NCBI GenBank assembly: GCA_020635825.1
Contig: JACJZA010000011.1
Location: 52,724 to 116,723 of the forward strand
Source: Flavobacteriales bacterium
Lineage (GTDB): Bacteria; Bacteroidota; Bacteroidia; Flavobacteriales_E; Vicingaceae
Length of the DNA: 64,000 nucleotides
Direction: 5' to 3'
Shown: in pieces, positions 35,896 through 45,668 of the stretch
Layout of the letters: every line of letters starts with the position of its first letter
Numbering within the stretch: the stretch's first letter is position 1
Position numbers and translations under genes: made by a program
Notes under the pieces: model-generated
Database searches by the model: none
What the model was told of the DNA's origin: nothing
Seen by the model: only the letters and a program-made list of their open reading frames with translations

Positions 35896-38800
35896 ATGTA
35901 CTATCCTATAAAAAAATTGTCAGAAATGATTACTCGAGCTAACATTTTTGCGGCAATTGTATTTGTCATTTTATTTTCAATTTCATTTTCAGGTTTTGCT
36001 CAATTGGCAACCAAACATTACATACCACCATTGTTTGGAAGAGAGGATAAAGGAACACATTACATAGTATTGAGTACACCGTCCAATACCCCTTTTAATG
36101 TGACCATTACTGATGGTGTTGGAAATTTGATTACCACCCAAACTATTTCGAGTGTAGCATCAAGTACTTACAATCTTGGAAACGGTGATGCTACTCAGTT
36201 TTTAGTGCCAGAAAATGAACTGAATACGGTATTAAATGATAAAGGATTAATTCTTACAGCTTCAGAACCTTTTTATGCTAATATTAGAGTTACAGAAGCA
36301 TGGCAAGCAGGGTCTTTAACATCAAAAGGTGCACAAGCATCTTTAGGGAAAGATTTTAGAACAGGGCACATGTTTAATAATACAGGTGATAGTTTTAGAA
36401 AAAGTAATGCTTTTGGGATTATGGCTACAGAAAATAATACTACAGTAACAATTTCTGATATACGTCCTGGAGTTATATTTAGAGGAACAACACCAAGCGG
36501 CTCACCTCTTACCTCTCCTAATGTTACGGTAGTTTTGAATGAAGGAGAATGCTATGTGATGGCAGCATTTTTAGATGAAGCAGGGGCAACAGAAAATGTA
36601 AATGGTGTAAATGGAACACACATTACTTCTGATAAAAATATTGTGGTAAATACGGCAACATGGTTGGGAGGAAATTCATTAACTCCAAATCCAGATCAAG
36701 GTAGAGATATAGGTATTGATCAAATTGTTCCGATTGAATTTATTGGTGATGAATACGTTTTAATTAAAGGGGAAGGTATTGATAACGAAAAGACTTTTGT
36801 GATAGCCACTCAAGACAACACAGAAATCTTTACAAATGGTAATGCTACTCCTGTTGCAACTATCAATGCAGGAGATTATTATGTAATTGATGGAACTGAT
36901 TTTTCTGCTAATGATAATTTATTTGTTCAAACATCATCTCCGGCTTACTTGTATCAGACAGTGAATGGTAGTAATGGGGCAACAGATGACAATGAACGTC
37001 AAAATGGATTAAACTTTCTACCACCTGTAGGGTGTTCTGGCGGAAAAAAAGTGACTTTACCTGAAGTAGATTTTTTGGGTCAAGCATTTATTAATATTAT
37101 TGCCGATCAAGGAGCAACGGTTTATGTAAATGGAACTTTGCTTGGTTCTGGAGATGCCATTACAGGAACAACAGATTATGTTACCTATAAATTAAGTGGG
37201 TATACAGGAGATGTTACAGTAACAAGTGACAAACTAATTAGAGTTGCATTAATTAATGTTAGTGGAAATATTGGATCGGCAGGATATTTTTCAGGTTTTA
37301 CTAAAGATGTATCTGTACAAACACAAACTGTAAATGGAGACAATATTGCTTTGGAAGGATGTATTCCTGCAAGTTTTACTTTTGGGATTGATGCTCCAAC
37401 AACTACTGCAACAACCATTGATTTTCAAATCATGGGTTCTGCAACCAATGGAATAGATTATCAATTAATTGATAATTCTGTAACGATTCCTGCTGGACAA
37501 ACTCAAGCTAGTATAATCATAAACTCCATATCTGATGGAATTCCTGAGGGACAAGAATCTATTTTTATTATTTACCAGTCGGACTTATGTTCACCATTAG
37601 ATACAGCCTATTTATACATTGATGATGCTCAACCTATTGAGTTCACTCTAGATGAAGTTGATTTAACTTGTTTCGAAAATAGTACAGGAGAGATTCATGT
37701 AAACGCAACTGGAGGTTTTCAACCCTATACTTATGAAATTACTCATCCGGGAGGAAGCCAATCCTCACATACTTCTACACCTATAACAGGATTAGCTGCG
37801 GGGACGTATACCGTTCAAGTTTATGATGTGTATGGTTGTAAAGCAGAAGCTTTAGTTGTTGGTGGTGTGTATGATGCCGACACTACATTTTTACCAGACG
37901 GTTCAGGAGTAACTTATACTACTCAAATACCTATTTCTGGATTTGGAGCTGGAGAAACAATTGACAGTCTTTCACAAATACAGCAAATATGTGCAACTAT
38001 GGAGCACTCATATTTGGGGGATTTGCAATTAAAAGTGATTGCTCCAAGTGGTCAAAGTGTAATTCTAAAACAACAAAATGGTGGAGGATCATGTGATTTA
38101 GGAGAGCCTATAGCTACTGCACCTGTTGATGGGGCTGCAAGTTCTACACTAACCGACCCAGGTGTTGGATATGAGTATTGTTGGAATTCTAATCCGACCT
38201 ATTTAACAATGGTTGCAGAGTCTGGTAATTTTACCAGAAATTATACTGATGGACAAGGGCATAATTATTCAGATAATTACTTACCTGCTGGTTCGTATGA
38301 GCCTTTTGAGCCATTAGCTAATCTATTAGGAGCAAGTATGGATGGGAACTGGACACTTGAGATAAAAGATCAGTTTACCCTTGATAATGGTTATATATTT
38401 GAATGGAATATTAGCTTAGTAGGTGCACTCCCAGACTCAACAGTTGTAATAAATGAACCGGATGAAATTGTAATCAATGGTTTTGTTACACAGGCACAAT
38501 GTGGAGGAAATGATGGCGCTATAAATTTAGTGGTAAGTGGACAAAATGGACCTTACCAATATTTATGGAATACCGGAGATACGACTGAAGATATTTCAGG
38601 CTTGTCTGCAGGGACATACACTGTTTATGTTACTGATACAACAGGATGTTTAGATTCGGCTAGCTTTAATTTAAATAACATTAGTAGCTTAAATATTTCT
38701 TCTAATGTAACGAGTGTAACTTGTGCAGGGGGGAATAATGGAGCAATTGATGTTACTACATCTGGAGGTACTACTCCTTATTCGTTTAGTTGGAGTAATG

Positions 38801-39228
38801 GTGCTACAACCGAAGATGTTAGTAGCTTAATGGCCGGAAGTTATACTATTTCTATTACAGATAGTAATGGTTGTCAATTTTCAGAAGCAATTCAAGTAAA
38901 TACCCTGCCGGCTATAAATATTTCATTAGCAAGTTCAGATAATGAAATGTGTGGCACAGGAAATGGAGCGATTTCAATCTCTGTAAGTGGTGGTTCAGGT
39001 TCTTATGGTTATAGTTGGGATAATGGAGCCACAACTCAAAATCTAACGAATATTTCTGCTGGCACTTATGTAGTAACTGTTACAGATGGAAACGGATGCC
39101 AATCATCTAAGAGTTTTTCTATTATTAATAATGTTTCAAACTGTTCAGCTTATTGCTATTTAACCATTAGTTCGAATGTTACTAATGAGAATTGTGGAGA
39201 TGGCACAGGTGATAGATGTAACAGTTAA
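35896..39228 (+). CDS. Giant SprB-repeat surface protein, 5' fragment (frameshifted)
   Basis: N-terminal 1,110 residues of a protein that continues in another frame at 39212. The start is set at 35896 (MYYPIKKL) or 35926 (MITRANIF), since an ATG at 35851 lies in the terminator hairpin. After a signal peptide ending SGFAQ come an IgGFc-binding-like N-terminal domain (YIPPLFGREDKGTHYIVLS, to about residue 470), a Calx-beta-like strand region (DGIPEGQESIFIIYQ), one SprB repeat, a P/Homo B (proprotein convertase P) domain (LGDLQLKVIAPSGQSVIL ... GNWTLEIKD), and then SprB repeats 2 to 5. The frame breaks inside repeat 5 after NENCGDGTG and stops at 39228. SprB-type proteins are cell-surface adhesins carried by the gliding and T9SS machinery. 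Confidence 0.82.
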   Translation: MYYPIKKLSEMITRANIFAAIVFVILFSISFSGFAQLATKHYIPPLFGREDKGTHYIVLSTPSNTPFNVTITDGVGNLITTQTISSVASSTYNLGNGDATQFLVPENELNTVLNDKGLILTASEPFYANIRVTEAWQAGSLTSKGAQASLGKDFRTGHMFNNTGDSFRKSNAFGIMATENNTTVTISDIRPGVIFRGTTPSGSPLTSPNVTVVLNEGECYVMAAFLDEAGATENVNGVNGTHITSDKNIVVNTATWLGGNSLTPNPDQGRDIGIDQIVPIEFIGDEYVLIKGEGIDNEKTFVIATQDNTEIFTNGNATPVATINAGDYYVIDGTDFSANDNLFVQTSSPAYLYQTVNGSNGATDDNERQNGLNFLPPVGCSGGKKVTLPEVDFLGQAFINIIADQGATVYVNGTLLGSGDAITGTTDYVTYKLSGYTGDVTVTSDKLIRVALINVSGNIGSAGYFSGFTKDVSVQTQTVNGDNIALEGCIPASFTFGIDAPTTTATTIDFQIMGSATNGIDYQLIDNSVTIPAGQTQASIIINSISDGIPEGQESIFIIYQSDLCSPLDTAYLYIDDAQPIEFTLDEVDLTCFENSTGEIHVNATGGFQPYTYEITHPGGSQSSHTSTPITGLAAGTYTVQVYDVYGCKAEALVVGGVYDADTTFLPDGSGVTYTTQIPISGFGAGETIDSLSQIQQICATMEHSYLGDLQLKVIAPSGQSVILKQQNGGGSCDLGEPIATAPVDGAASSTLTDPGVGYEYCWNSNPTYLTMVAESGNFTRNYTDGQGHNYSDNYLPAGSYEPFEPLANLLGASMDGNWTLEIKDQFTLDNGYIFEWNISLVGALPDSTVVINEPDEIVINGFVTQAQCGGNDGAINLVVSGQNGPYQYLWNTGDTTEDISGLSAGTYTVYVTDTTGCLDSASFNLNNISSLNISSNVTSVTCAGGNNGAIDVTTSGGTTPYSFSWSNGATTEDVSSLMAGSYTISITDSNGCQFSEAIQVNTLPAINISLASSDNEMCGTGNGAISISVSGGSGSYGYSWDNGATTQNLTNISAGTYVVTVTDGNGCQSSKSFSIINNVSNCSAYCYLTISSNVTNENCGDGTGDRCNS

Positions 39229-42200
39229 TGATGCTACACAGCCATATATTGTTTCTTGGAATACAGGCGAAACGGTAGAAGACATTGCTAATTTATCGGC
39301 AGGTACTTATACTATTACAGTAACAGATGCAAATCAATGTGTGAAAGAAGCAGATATTGTAGTTGGAAATAACACAGGAAATTTAAATGTTTCTTCTTAT
39401 CAAGTTTCAAATGAAAACTGTGGAAATGGTGATGGGTCAATTAATATTTCGGTTTCAGGTGGAACATTACCTTATTCTTACAATTGGAGTAATGGATCTA
39501 CAACCGAAGACATTTCTAATTTATCAGCAGGTTCTTACACAGTAACCATTACCGATGGAAATGGCTGTTCTCTTATTAAAAACTATACGGTTATTAATAA
39601 CACAGGAAATCTATCTGCCAGTGCTATTGTTATCAATGAAGTTTGTGGAAATGGAAACGGATTCATTAATTTATCGGTTTCTGGGAATGCTGGAACATTA
39701 ACCTATTTATGGAACAATGGAGCAACAACCCAAGACATAACAGGATTATCAGCAGGCTTACACTCTTGTGTGATTACTGATGCTAATGGATGTGTATTAT
39801 CGACTCCTACTTATAATTTAATTAATGAGTCTAGTACTCTATTGCTTGCAAATACTCAGGTGATTAATGAAGATTGTAATAATTCTCTAGGGGAAATTAA
39901 TTTAACCATTACCGGAGGAACAACTCCTATTTCTTATAACTGGAGTACGGGAGCTTCAACAGAAGATATTACAGGGTTATCAGCAGGAACTTATTCATGT
40001 ATTATTACAGATGACAATGGATGTGAAGTTCAAACAGGTATTATCAATTTGTTTAACACTCCAGGGAATCTTGAGTTAGAAACCGATTATATTACGGATG
40101 AAATATGCAATAATAATCAAGGAGCAATTTATGTGACTACCACAGGTGGAACAACTCCTATTGCTTACAGTTGGAATAATGGTTCTAATTCTGAGGATTT
40201 AATAAATATTTCAGCAGGTAGTTATTCGTTAACAGCCACCGATGCCAATGGTTGTGTTTATATCCACAATGAGACAGTTGATAATACATCGGGAACACTT
40301 CAAATCAATAATGCTGTTGTAATAAATGAAAATTGTAATGATGCTTCTGGAAGCATTAATATAATATTAAGTGGAGGGAATTCCCCTTTTAATTATTCGT
40401 GGAGTAATGGTGCTGCAACAGAAGATATTTTAGGTTTATCAGCAGGAAATTATTCCATATTAGTTGAAGATAATAATGGATGTACAGTTTCTAATAGTTA
40501 TACAATTATCAATAACTCTGGTGATTTAGCAGTTACTTATTTAGGGACTGCCGAAAACTGTTCTAATGGTTCTGGAACAATTGATATCACTGTAAGTGGA
40601 GGGACTTCTCCTTATACATATTTATGGAGTTCAGGAGCAACAACAGAAGATATAACTAATCTTAATGGAGGAAATTATTCTTGTACTATTACTGATGACT
40701 TAGGTTGTAGTATTACTACAGGTAACATTTTTATCAGTAATAATCCGGGGAATTTATCTGTAAATTCATCTTTTACAAATGAAAATTGTAGTAATGCAGA
40801 TGGTAGCATTACATTATCAGTTACAGGAGGTCAAACACCATATAACTTTACATGGAGTCCAAATGTTAGTTCAACTACATCTGCTGTTAATTTGTCTGCT
40901 GGAACATATTTATACACGGTAGCTGATATTAATGGTTGTCAAATTACAGATTCTGTAATTATAAATAACTCTCCTGGAACTTTAGCTGTAAGTAATGCAT
41001 CAATTACAAATGAACTTTGCGATAATGATGCCGGTGCGATAGATATTACTGTTACTGGAGGGGCAATGCCTATCGATTATTTATGGAATACAGGAGCAAC
41101 TACAGAGGATTTAGCCAGTTTAAATCAAGGAACATATTCTTGTACCATAACCGATGGAAATGGATGTACAATCAATACTGGGAACTATACAGTTTCTAAT
41201 GCCTCAGGAACACTTACTGTTGATGATGTACAAGTGATAGATGAATCTTGTGGAAATAATTTAGGTGCAATTAACATTACCATAATAGGAGGTCAAACTC
41301 CTTATACCTATTTATGGAATACTGGCGCTACAACTGAAGATTTATTAACGGGGTTGTCGTCTGGAAATTACAATTGTACTATTACTGATAATAATGGTTG
41401 TGAAGTGCAAGTAAATGCTACTGTACAAAATACCTCAGGAAGTTTATATACGTCGGGCGATGTATTAAACAATGAGACATGTAATGGTAGTAATGGAGCA
41501 ATAAATATCAATCCTCAAGGAGGTACTGGAGGATATTCTTTTGTTTGGTCAAATGGTGCCGTTACTGAGGATATTTCTGGTTTGTCGGCGGGGAACTATT
41601 CTGTAACTATTTCTGATGGAGGAGGTTGTAGTATAGTTAAACATTATACTGTAGTAAATAATGGTTCTAATTTCAATATTACAAATACAAGTATCACCAA
41701 TGAAATTTGTGGTAACAATGCTGGGGCAATAAATATTAGTGTTCAAGGAGGGGATGCTCCATTCTCCTATGCATGGAGTAATGGAAGTTGGAGTCAAGAT
41801 TTGTATAACATATCTTCAGGAAATTATTCTGTAACAATTACAGATGTAAATTCTTGTACTACCAATGGAACATTTGTGGTGGGAGAAAATACAGGAACAT
41901 TATCAATCGCAAGTGTGGCAATAACAGATGAAAACTGTGGTGATAATGCCGGAGCAGTTGATGTTACTTTAAATGCAGTTTCTACAGTTGTCTGCTGTTC
42001 ATATACTCTAGATTTACAAGATGCTTTTGGAGATGGTTGGGATGGAGCCTCCCTTGATGTTAACATTAATGGAAGTTTATATGGTAATTTTACTGTGCCT
42101 TCAGGAACCTCATCTGCCTATTCTATCCCTGTTTGTGATGGGGATTTAATTTCATTAACTTATAATGATGGGTTTTTTGAGAATGAGCATTCTTATACAT

Positions 42201-43905
42201 TGAATGATGCTTCTGGTTCAACAGTCTTTGCGGCAACCGGTCCGCCTACAGTTGGAACAGTTTATACAGGAAGTGCATCTTGTCCATCATCAGCTCCTGT
42301 AATAACTTATAATTGGAGTAATGGTTCCACTACTGAAGATTTGACAAATGTGAATGCAGGAAACTATTCAGTTGTTATTTCTGATTCTTATGGTTGTTCG
42401 GTAGATACTGCTGTTACTATTCAGAATATCACAGGAGCTTTTGCTGTTACTTTAAATTCTGTAACTGATGAGATGTGTGGAGATAGTACCGGAGTAGTCG
42501 ATATTAATGTTAGTGGCGGAGGATTGCCTTATAATTTTAGTTGGAGTAATGGCGCTACTACAGAAGATATTTCTGGATTAACAGCAGGAACTTATCAAGT
42601 AATGGTTACTGATGATAATGGGTGTTCAAGTACTTTATCGGCAATTGTTAATAATATTTCTGGCACATTATCCATTTCTAATGCATTAACAAATGATGAA
42701 AACTGTGGAGATGCTACCGGATATATTGATATTACAGTGTCAGGAGGAAACACTCCTTATAGCTATCAGTGGAGTAATGGTGCAACAACTCAAGATTTGT
42801 ATAGTTTATCTACTGGAAACTATACAGTAGTTATAACTGATGGAAGTGGTTGTCAAATTACAGAAGATTACTTTATTGATAATATTGCTGGTTCTGGTAT
42901 GTCAACGACATCAGTAGTTGAGGATGAGATATGTGGAAATGGTGAAGGAAGTATCCAAGTAACTGTTTCAGGTGGAGTGGCTCCATTTGTTTACTCATGG
43001 ATAGGAGGCAATCCATCATCTGAAAATTGTTGCAATTTTACTTTAGATATGCACGATACTGGGAATAGTTGGAATGGAGCTTCGATAACAGTAAATATAA
43101 ATAGTGCTTTTGAAGGTAGTTATACCGTATCTGGAAGTGGTGCAAATATGGAAACATTTGAAGTATGTGATGGAGATACAGTTGATTTGATATGGAATGC
43201 AGGAAGTTTTGATAATGAAGTGTTTTTTAGTTTGTTAGATGGTTCAGGTGCAACTTTATTTAATCATCCTTCAGGAACAGGCCCAACACCAGGAACAATC
43301 TACTCAACTGTTGCTAATTGTCCAACACCTGCAAATAATACCACTGGGTTAATCAATCTTTCAGAAGGAACTTATGAATTAACAGTAATTGATGACATTG
43401 GTTGTAGTGTAGTTCAAACTTATGTTGTAAATAACGATCCATCCAACCTAAATGTCAACATTACCACCATTCAAGATGAGCAATGTGGACAAGGAAATGG
43501 ACAGATTTTTTATCAAACAACAGGAGGAGCTTCACCTTATGTTGGTACATTAAATGGAGTGTTGGATTTAATTCCTGTTGGTCAATATTCAAATCTTTTA
43601 GCGGGAACTTATCAGTTAATAGTTTCAGATGAAAATGGATGTGTTGATACCACCAATAATATTGTAATCGATGATGTAGTTCCTTTTACAACAGGAAGTT
43701 CAGTAAATAATGCATCATGTGGATTCTGTAATGATGGAAGTATAGATTTAACAGTTACAGGTGATGCACCTTATACTTATGCTTGGAGCAATGGCGCTAC
43801 TACTCAGGATATTAGTAATTTATTGCCTGATACTTATTGTGTTATTATTACAGGTGCTTCTGGTTGTCAAGATTCATTGTGTTTTAATGTAGATTATCCT
43901 GTTGC
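38460..43905 (+). repeat. Tandem SprB repeat array (~21 units of ~230 bp)
   Basis: Coding tandem repeats of about 76 codons. The phrase W(S/N)NGATTED recurs in most units and the conserved Cys in xNExCG and xGC occurs in nearly all. One further unit lies upstream (about 37635-37850) before the P domain. The units differ enough at DNA level to be old, yet they keep short near-identical blocks. Confidence 0.85.
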
Positions 43906-44173
43906 AATAAATGAGTTGGATAATAATTGGAATGTAAATATTTATCCAAACCCAACGCCAAACAATTTTACTTTAGAATATAACTTTAGTTCAAATCATC
44001 ATGTTACTTTTTATTTGATGAATATGTTAGGAGAAATAGTACATCAACAACAAATCATTGGTAATCATGGTACTTTATTTATTGGAGATAAAGAATTAGA
44101 ACCGGGCATTTATGTGGTAAAATTAGTAGGTGACGATAAAGAACAGACCATTAAATTAGTGGTTTCGAGATAA
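39212..44173 (+). CDS. Giant SprB-repeat surface protein, 3' fragment with T9SS sorting domain
   Basis: Continuation, 1,653 codons, of the fragment ending at 39228; homology resumes at IDVTVNDATQPY in the +1 frame. An ATG at 39176 gives a few residues with no signal peptide, so it is unlikely to be a real start. It holds SprB repeats 5 to 22, about 76 residues each (xNENCGxxxGxIxIxVSGGxxPYxYxWSNGATTEDIxxLSAGxYxVxITDxNGC). Repeats 17 and 20 are each interrupted by a CC-x-(Y/F)-TLD ... GASxxVNIN module (41993-42299 and 43028-43332). The protein ends with a T9SS sorting domain (VNIYPNPTPNNFTLEY ... GIYVVKLVGDD). Without frame restoration this part could not be exported. Confidence 0.82.
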   Translation: MDVTVNDATQPYIVSWNTGETVEDIANLSAGTYTITVTDANQCVKEADIVVGNNTGNLNVSSYQVSNENCGNGDGSINISVSGGTLPYSYNWSNGSTTEDISNLSAGSYTVTITDGNGCSLIKNYTVINNTGNLSASAIVINEVCGNGNGFINLSVSGNAGTLTYLWNNGATTQDITGLSAGLHSCVITDANGCVLSTPTYNLINESSTLLLANTQVINEDCNNSLGEINLTITGGTTPISYNWSTGASTEDITGLSAGTYSCIITDDNGCEVQTGIINLFNTPGNLELETDYITDEICNNNQGAIYVTTTGGTTPIAYSWNNGSNSEDLINISAGSYSLTATDANGCVYIHNETVDNTSGTLQINNAVVINENCNDASGSINIILSGGNSPFNYSWSNGAATEDILGLSAGNYSILVEDNNGCTVSNSYTIINNSGDLAVTYLGTAENCSNGSGTIDITVSGGTSPYTYLWSSGATTEDITNLNGGNYSCTITDDLGCSITTGNIFISNNPGNLSVNSSFTNENCSNADGSITLSVTGGQTPYNFTWSPNVSSTTSAVNLSAGTYLYTVADINGCQITDSVIINNSPGTLAVSNASITNELCDNDAGAIDITVTGGAMPIDYLWNTGATTEDLASLNQGTYSCTITDGNGCTINTGNYTVSNASGTLTVDDVQVIDESCGNNLGAINITIIGGQTPYTYLWNTGATTEDLLTGLSSGNYNCTITDNNGCEVQVNATVQNTSGSLYTSGDVLNNETCNGSNGAININPQGGTGGYSFVWSNGAVTEDISGLSAGNYSVTISDGGGCSIVKHYTVVNNGSNFNITNTSITNEICGNNAGAINISVQGGDAPFSYAWSNGSWSQDLYNISSGNYSVTITDVNSCTTNGTFVVGENTGTLSIASVAITDENCGDNAGAVDVTLNAVSTVVCCSYTLDLQDAFGDGWDGASLDVNINGSLYGNFTVPSGTSSAYSIPVCDGDLISLTYNDGFFENEHSYTLNDASGSTVFAATGPPTVGTVYTGSASCPSSAPVITYNWSNGSTTEDLTNVNAGNYSVVISDSYGCSVDTAVTIQNITGAFAVTLNSVTDEMCGDSTGVVDINVSGGGLPYNFSWSNGATTEDISGLTAGTYQVMVTDDNGCSSTLSAIVNNISGTLSISNALTNDENCGDATGYIDITVSGGNTPYSYQWSNGATTQDLYSLSTGNYTVVITDGSGCQITEDYFIDNIAGSGMSTTSVVEDEICGNGEGSIQVTVSGGVAPFVYSWIGGNPSSENCCNFTLDMHDTGNSWNGASITVNINSAFEGSYTVSGSGANMETFEVCDGDTVDLIWNAGSFDNEVFFSLLDGSGATLFNHPSGTGPTPGTIYSTVANCPTPANNTTGLINLSEGTYELTVIDDIGCSVVQTYVVNNDPSNLNVNITTIQDEQCGQGNGQIFYQTTGGASPYVGTLNGVLDLIPVGQYSNLLAGTYQLIVSDENGCVDTTNNIVIDDVVPFTTGSSVNNASCGFCNDGSIDLTVTGDAPYTYAWSNGATTQDISNLLPDTYCVIITGASGCQDSLCFNVDYPVAINELDNNWNVNIYPNPTPNNFTLEYNFSSNHHVTFYLMNMLGEIVHQQQIIGNHGTLFIGDKELEPGIYVVKLVGDDKEQTIKLVVSR

Positions 44174-44180
44174 CAGTTTT

Positions 44181-45581
44181 ATGACAGAGGAGTTCAGAAT
44201 AGAAAAGGATACCTTAGGAGAAGTAAAAGTTCCTGCAGACAAGTATTGGGGTGCTCAAACAGAGCGTTCTCGAAATAACTTTAAAATAGGTTCTGCTGCT
44301 TCTATGCCTATTGAAATTATTTACGGGTTTGCCTATGTGAAAAAAGCTACAGCTATTTCAAATTGTGAGTTAGGGGTACTTTCGGAAGAAAAAAAAGAGT
44401 TGATTGTACAGGTTTGTGATGAAATATTAGAAGGAAAATTAGACGAGCAATTTCCTCTAGTAATTTGGCAAACAGGTTCGGGTACGCAAACCAACATGAA
44501 CGTAAATGAGGTAATTGCCAATCGTGCTTACGTACTTGCAGGTAACCAGTTAGGAAAAGGTGAGCTTACCTTAAAAATAAATGATGAAGTAAATAAATCG
44601 CAATCCTCTAACGATACTTTTCCAACTGCAATGAACATTGCAAGCTATAAGATGGTTTGGGAAAAAACAATTCCTTCAATTGAAATGCTTAAAAATTCTT
44701 TAATTCAAAAAGAGAAAGAATTTAAAAAAGTAGTTAAAATAGGAAGAACTCATTTAATGGATGCTACTCCTCTTACTTTTGGACAAGAATTTTCTGGTTA
44801 TGTGGCTCAGTTAGAACATGGCTTAAAAGCATTAAAAAACACATTACCTCATTTGTCTGAATTAGCAATCGGTGCTACTGCTGTTGGGACAGGGCTAAAT
44901 GCACCTAATGATTTTGATAGAAAAACAGTTCAAAAAATAGCTGAATATACTGGATTGTCTTTTACTTCTGCACCCAATAAATTTGAAGCAATCGCTGCTC
45001 ATGATGCCATTGTAGAATCACATGGAGCATTAAAACAATTAGCAGTTTCTTTAAATAAAATTGCCAATGATTTTAGATTAATGGCATCAGGTCCAAGAAG
45101 TGGTTTAGGTGAAATAATTATTCCTGCAAACGAGCCCGGTTCATCCATAATGCCTGGAAAAGTAAATCCTACACAATGCGAAGCTTTGACTATGGTTTGC
45201 GCTCAAATTATGGGAAATGATGTCGCCATTACTATTGGTAATACTCAAGGGCATTTTGAACTAAATGTTTTTAAACCCCTAATGGCCTCAAATTTCTTAC
45301 AATCTGCCAGACTATTGGCTGATGCTTGTATTTCGTTTTCCAAAAATTTTATAGATGGAATTCAGTTAAACCATCAAAGAATAGAAGAGTTAGTTAATAA
45401 TTCTCTTATGTTAGTAACAGCCTTGAATACCAAAATAGGTTACTATAAAGCTGCTGAAATTGCCAATGCAGCATATAAAAACGGGACCACTTTAAAACAA
45501 GAAGCTATTAAGCTAGGTTATCTTACCGAAGAAGAATACAATAAATGGGTAAACCCAAATGACATGACTAATTTAAAATAA
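44181..45581 (+). CDS. fumC: Class II fumarate hydratase
   Basis: A 466-residue class II fumarase, the usual length, converting fumarate to L-malate in the citric acid cycle. Landmarks: TNMNVNEVIANRA, NDEVNKSQSSNDTFPTAMNIA, the catalytic-base region GRTHLMDATPLTFGQE, and the superfamily signature GSSIMPGKVNPTQCEA with the catalytic serine at Ser321/322. The ATG is only 7 nt after the stop of the giant adhesin, so it either has a promoter inside that gene's 3' end or is co-transcribed with it. A 9-bp hairpin follows directly after its stop. Confidence 0.97.
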   Translation: MTEEFRIEKDTLGEVKVPADKYWGAQTERSRNNFKIGSAASMPIEIIYGFAYVKKATAISNCELGVLSEEKKELIVQVCDEILEGKLDEQFPLVIWQTGSGTQTNMNVNEVIANRAYVLAGNQLGKGELTLKINDEVNKSQSSNDTFPTAMNIASYKMVWEKTIPSIEMLKNSLIQKEKEFKKVVKIGRTHLMDATPLTFGQEFSGYVAQLEHGLKALKNTLPHLSELAIGATAVGTGLNAPNDFDRKTVQKIAEYTGLSFTSAPNKFEAIAAHDAIVESHGALKQLAVSLNKIANDFRLMASGPRSGLGEIIIPANEPGSSIMPGKVNPTQCEALTMVCAQIMGNDVAITIGNTQGHFELNVFKPLMASNFLQSARLLADACISFSKNFIDGIQLNHQRIEELVNNSLMLVTALNTKIGYYKAAEIANAAYKNGTTLKQEAIKLGYLTEEEYNKWVNPNDMTNLK

Positions 45582-45603
45582 CAATACCATAATATGGATA
45601 TTG
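45582..45603 (+). terminator. Hairpin directly after fumC
   Basis: CAATACCAT-aat-ATGG(a)TATTG folds into a 9-bp stem with one bulged A, starting at the base after the stop codon. No T-run follows at once, so it may be an RNA-stabilising hairpin rather than a terminator. Confidence 0.4.
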
Positions 45604-45668
45604 TGATGAAAGGTAAAAAATAACTTTTTGATTTATCTATTTTTGCAGCTACAACTCAAAATGAGCAA

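Noticed and set aside
39200..39228. Programmed ribosomal frameshift in the adhesin
   Set aside because: No slippery heptamer, no stable downstream pseudoknot evident, and the repeat comparison is best explained by a two-base loss.
38460..43905. Periodic structure that could be taken for a CRISPR or satellite array
   Set aside because: The period of about 230 bp is coding, codon-phased and variable; no short identical direct repeats with unique spacers.
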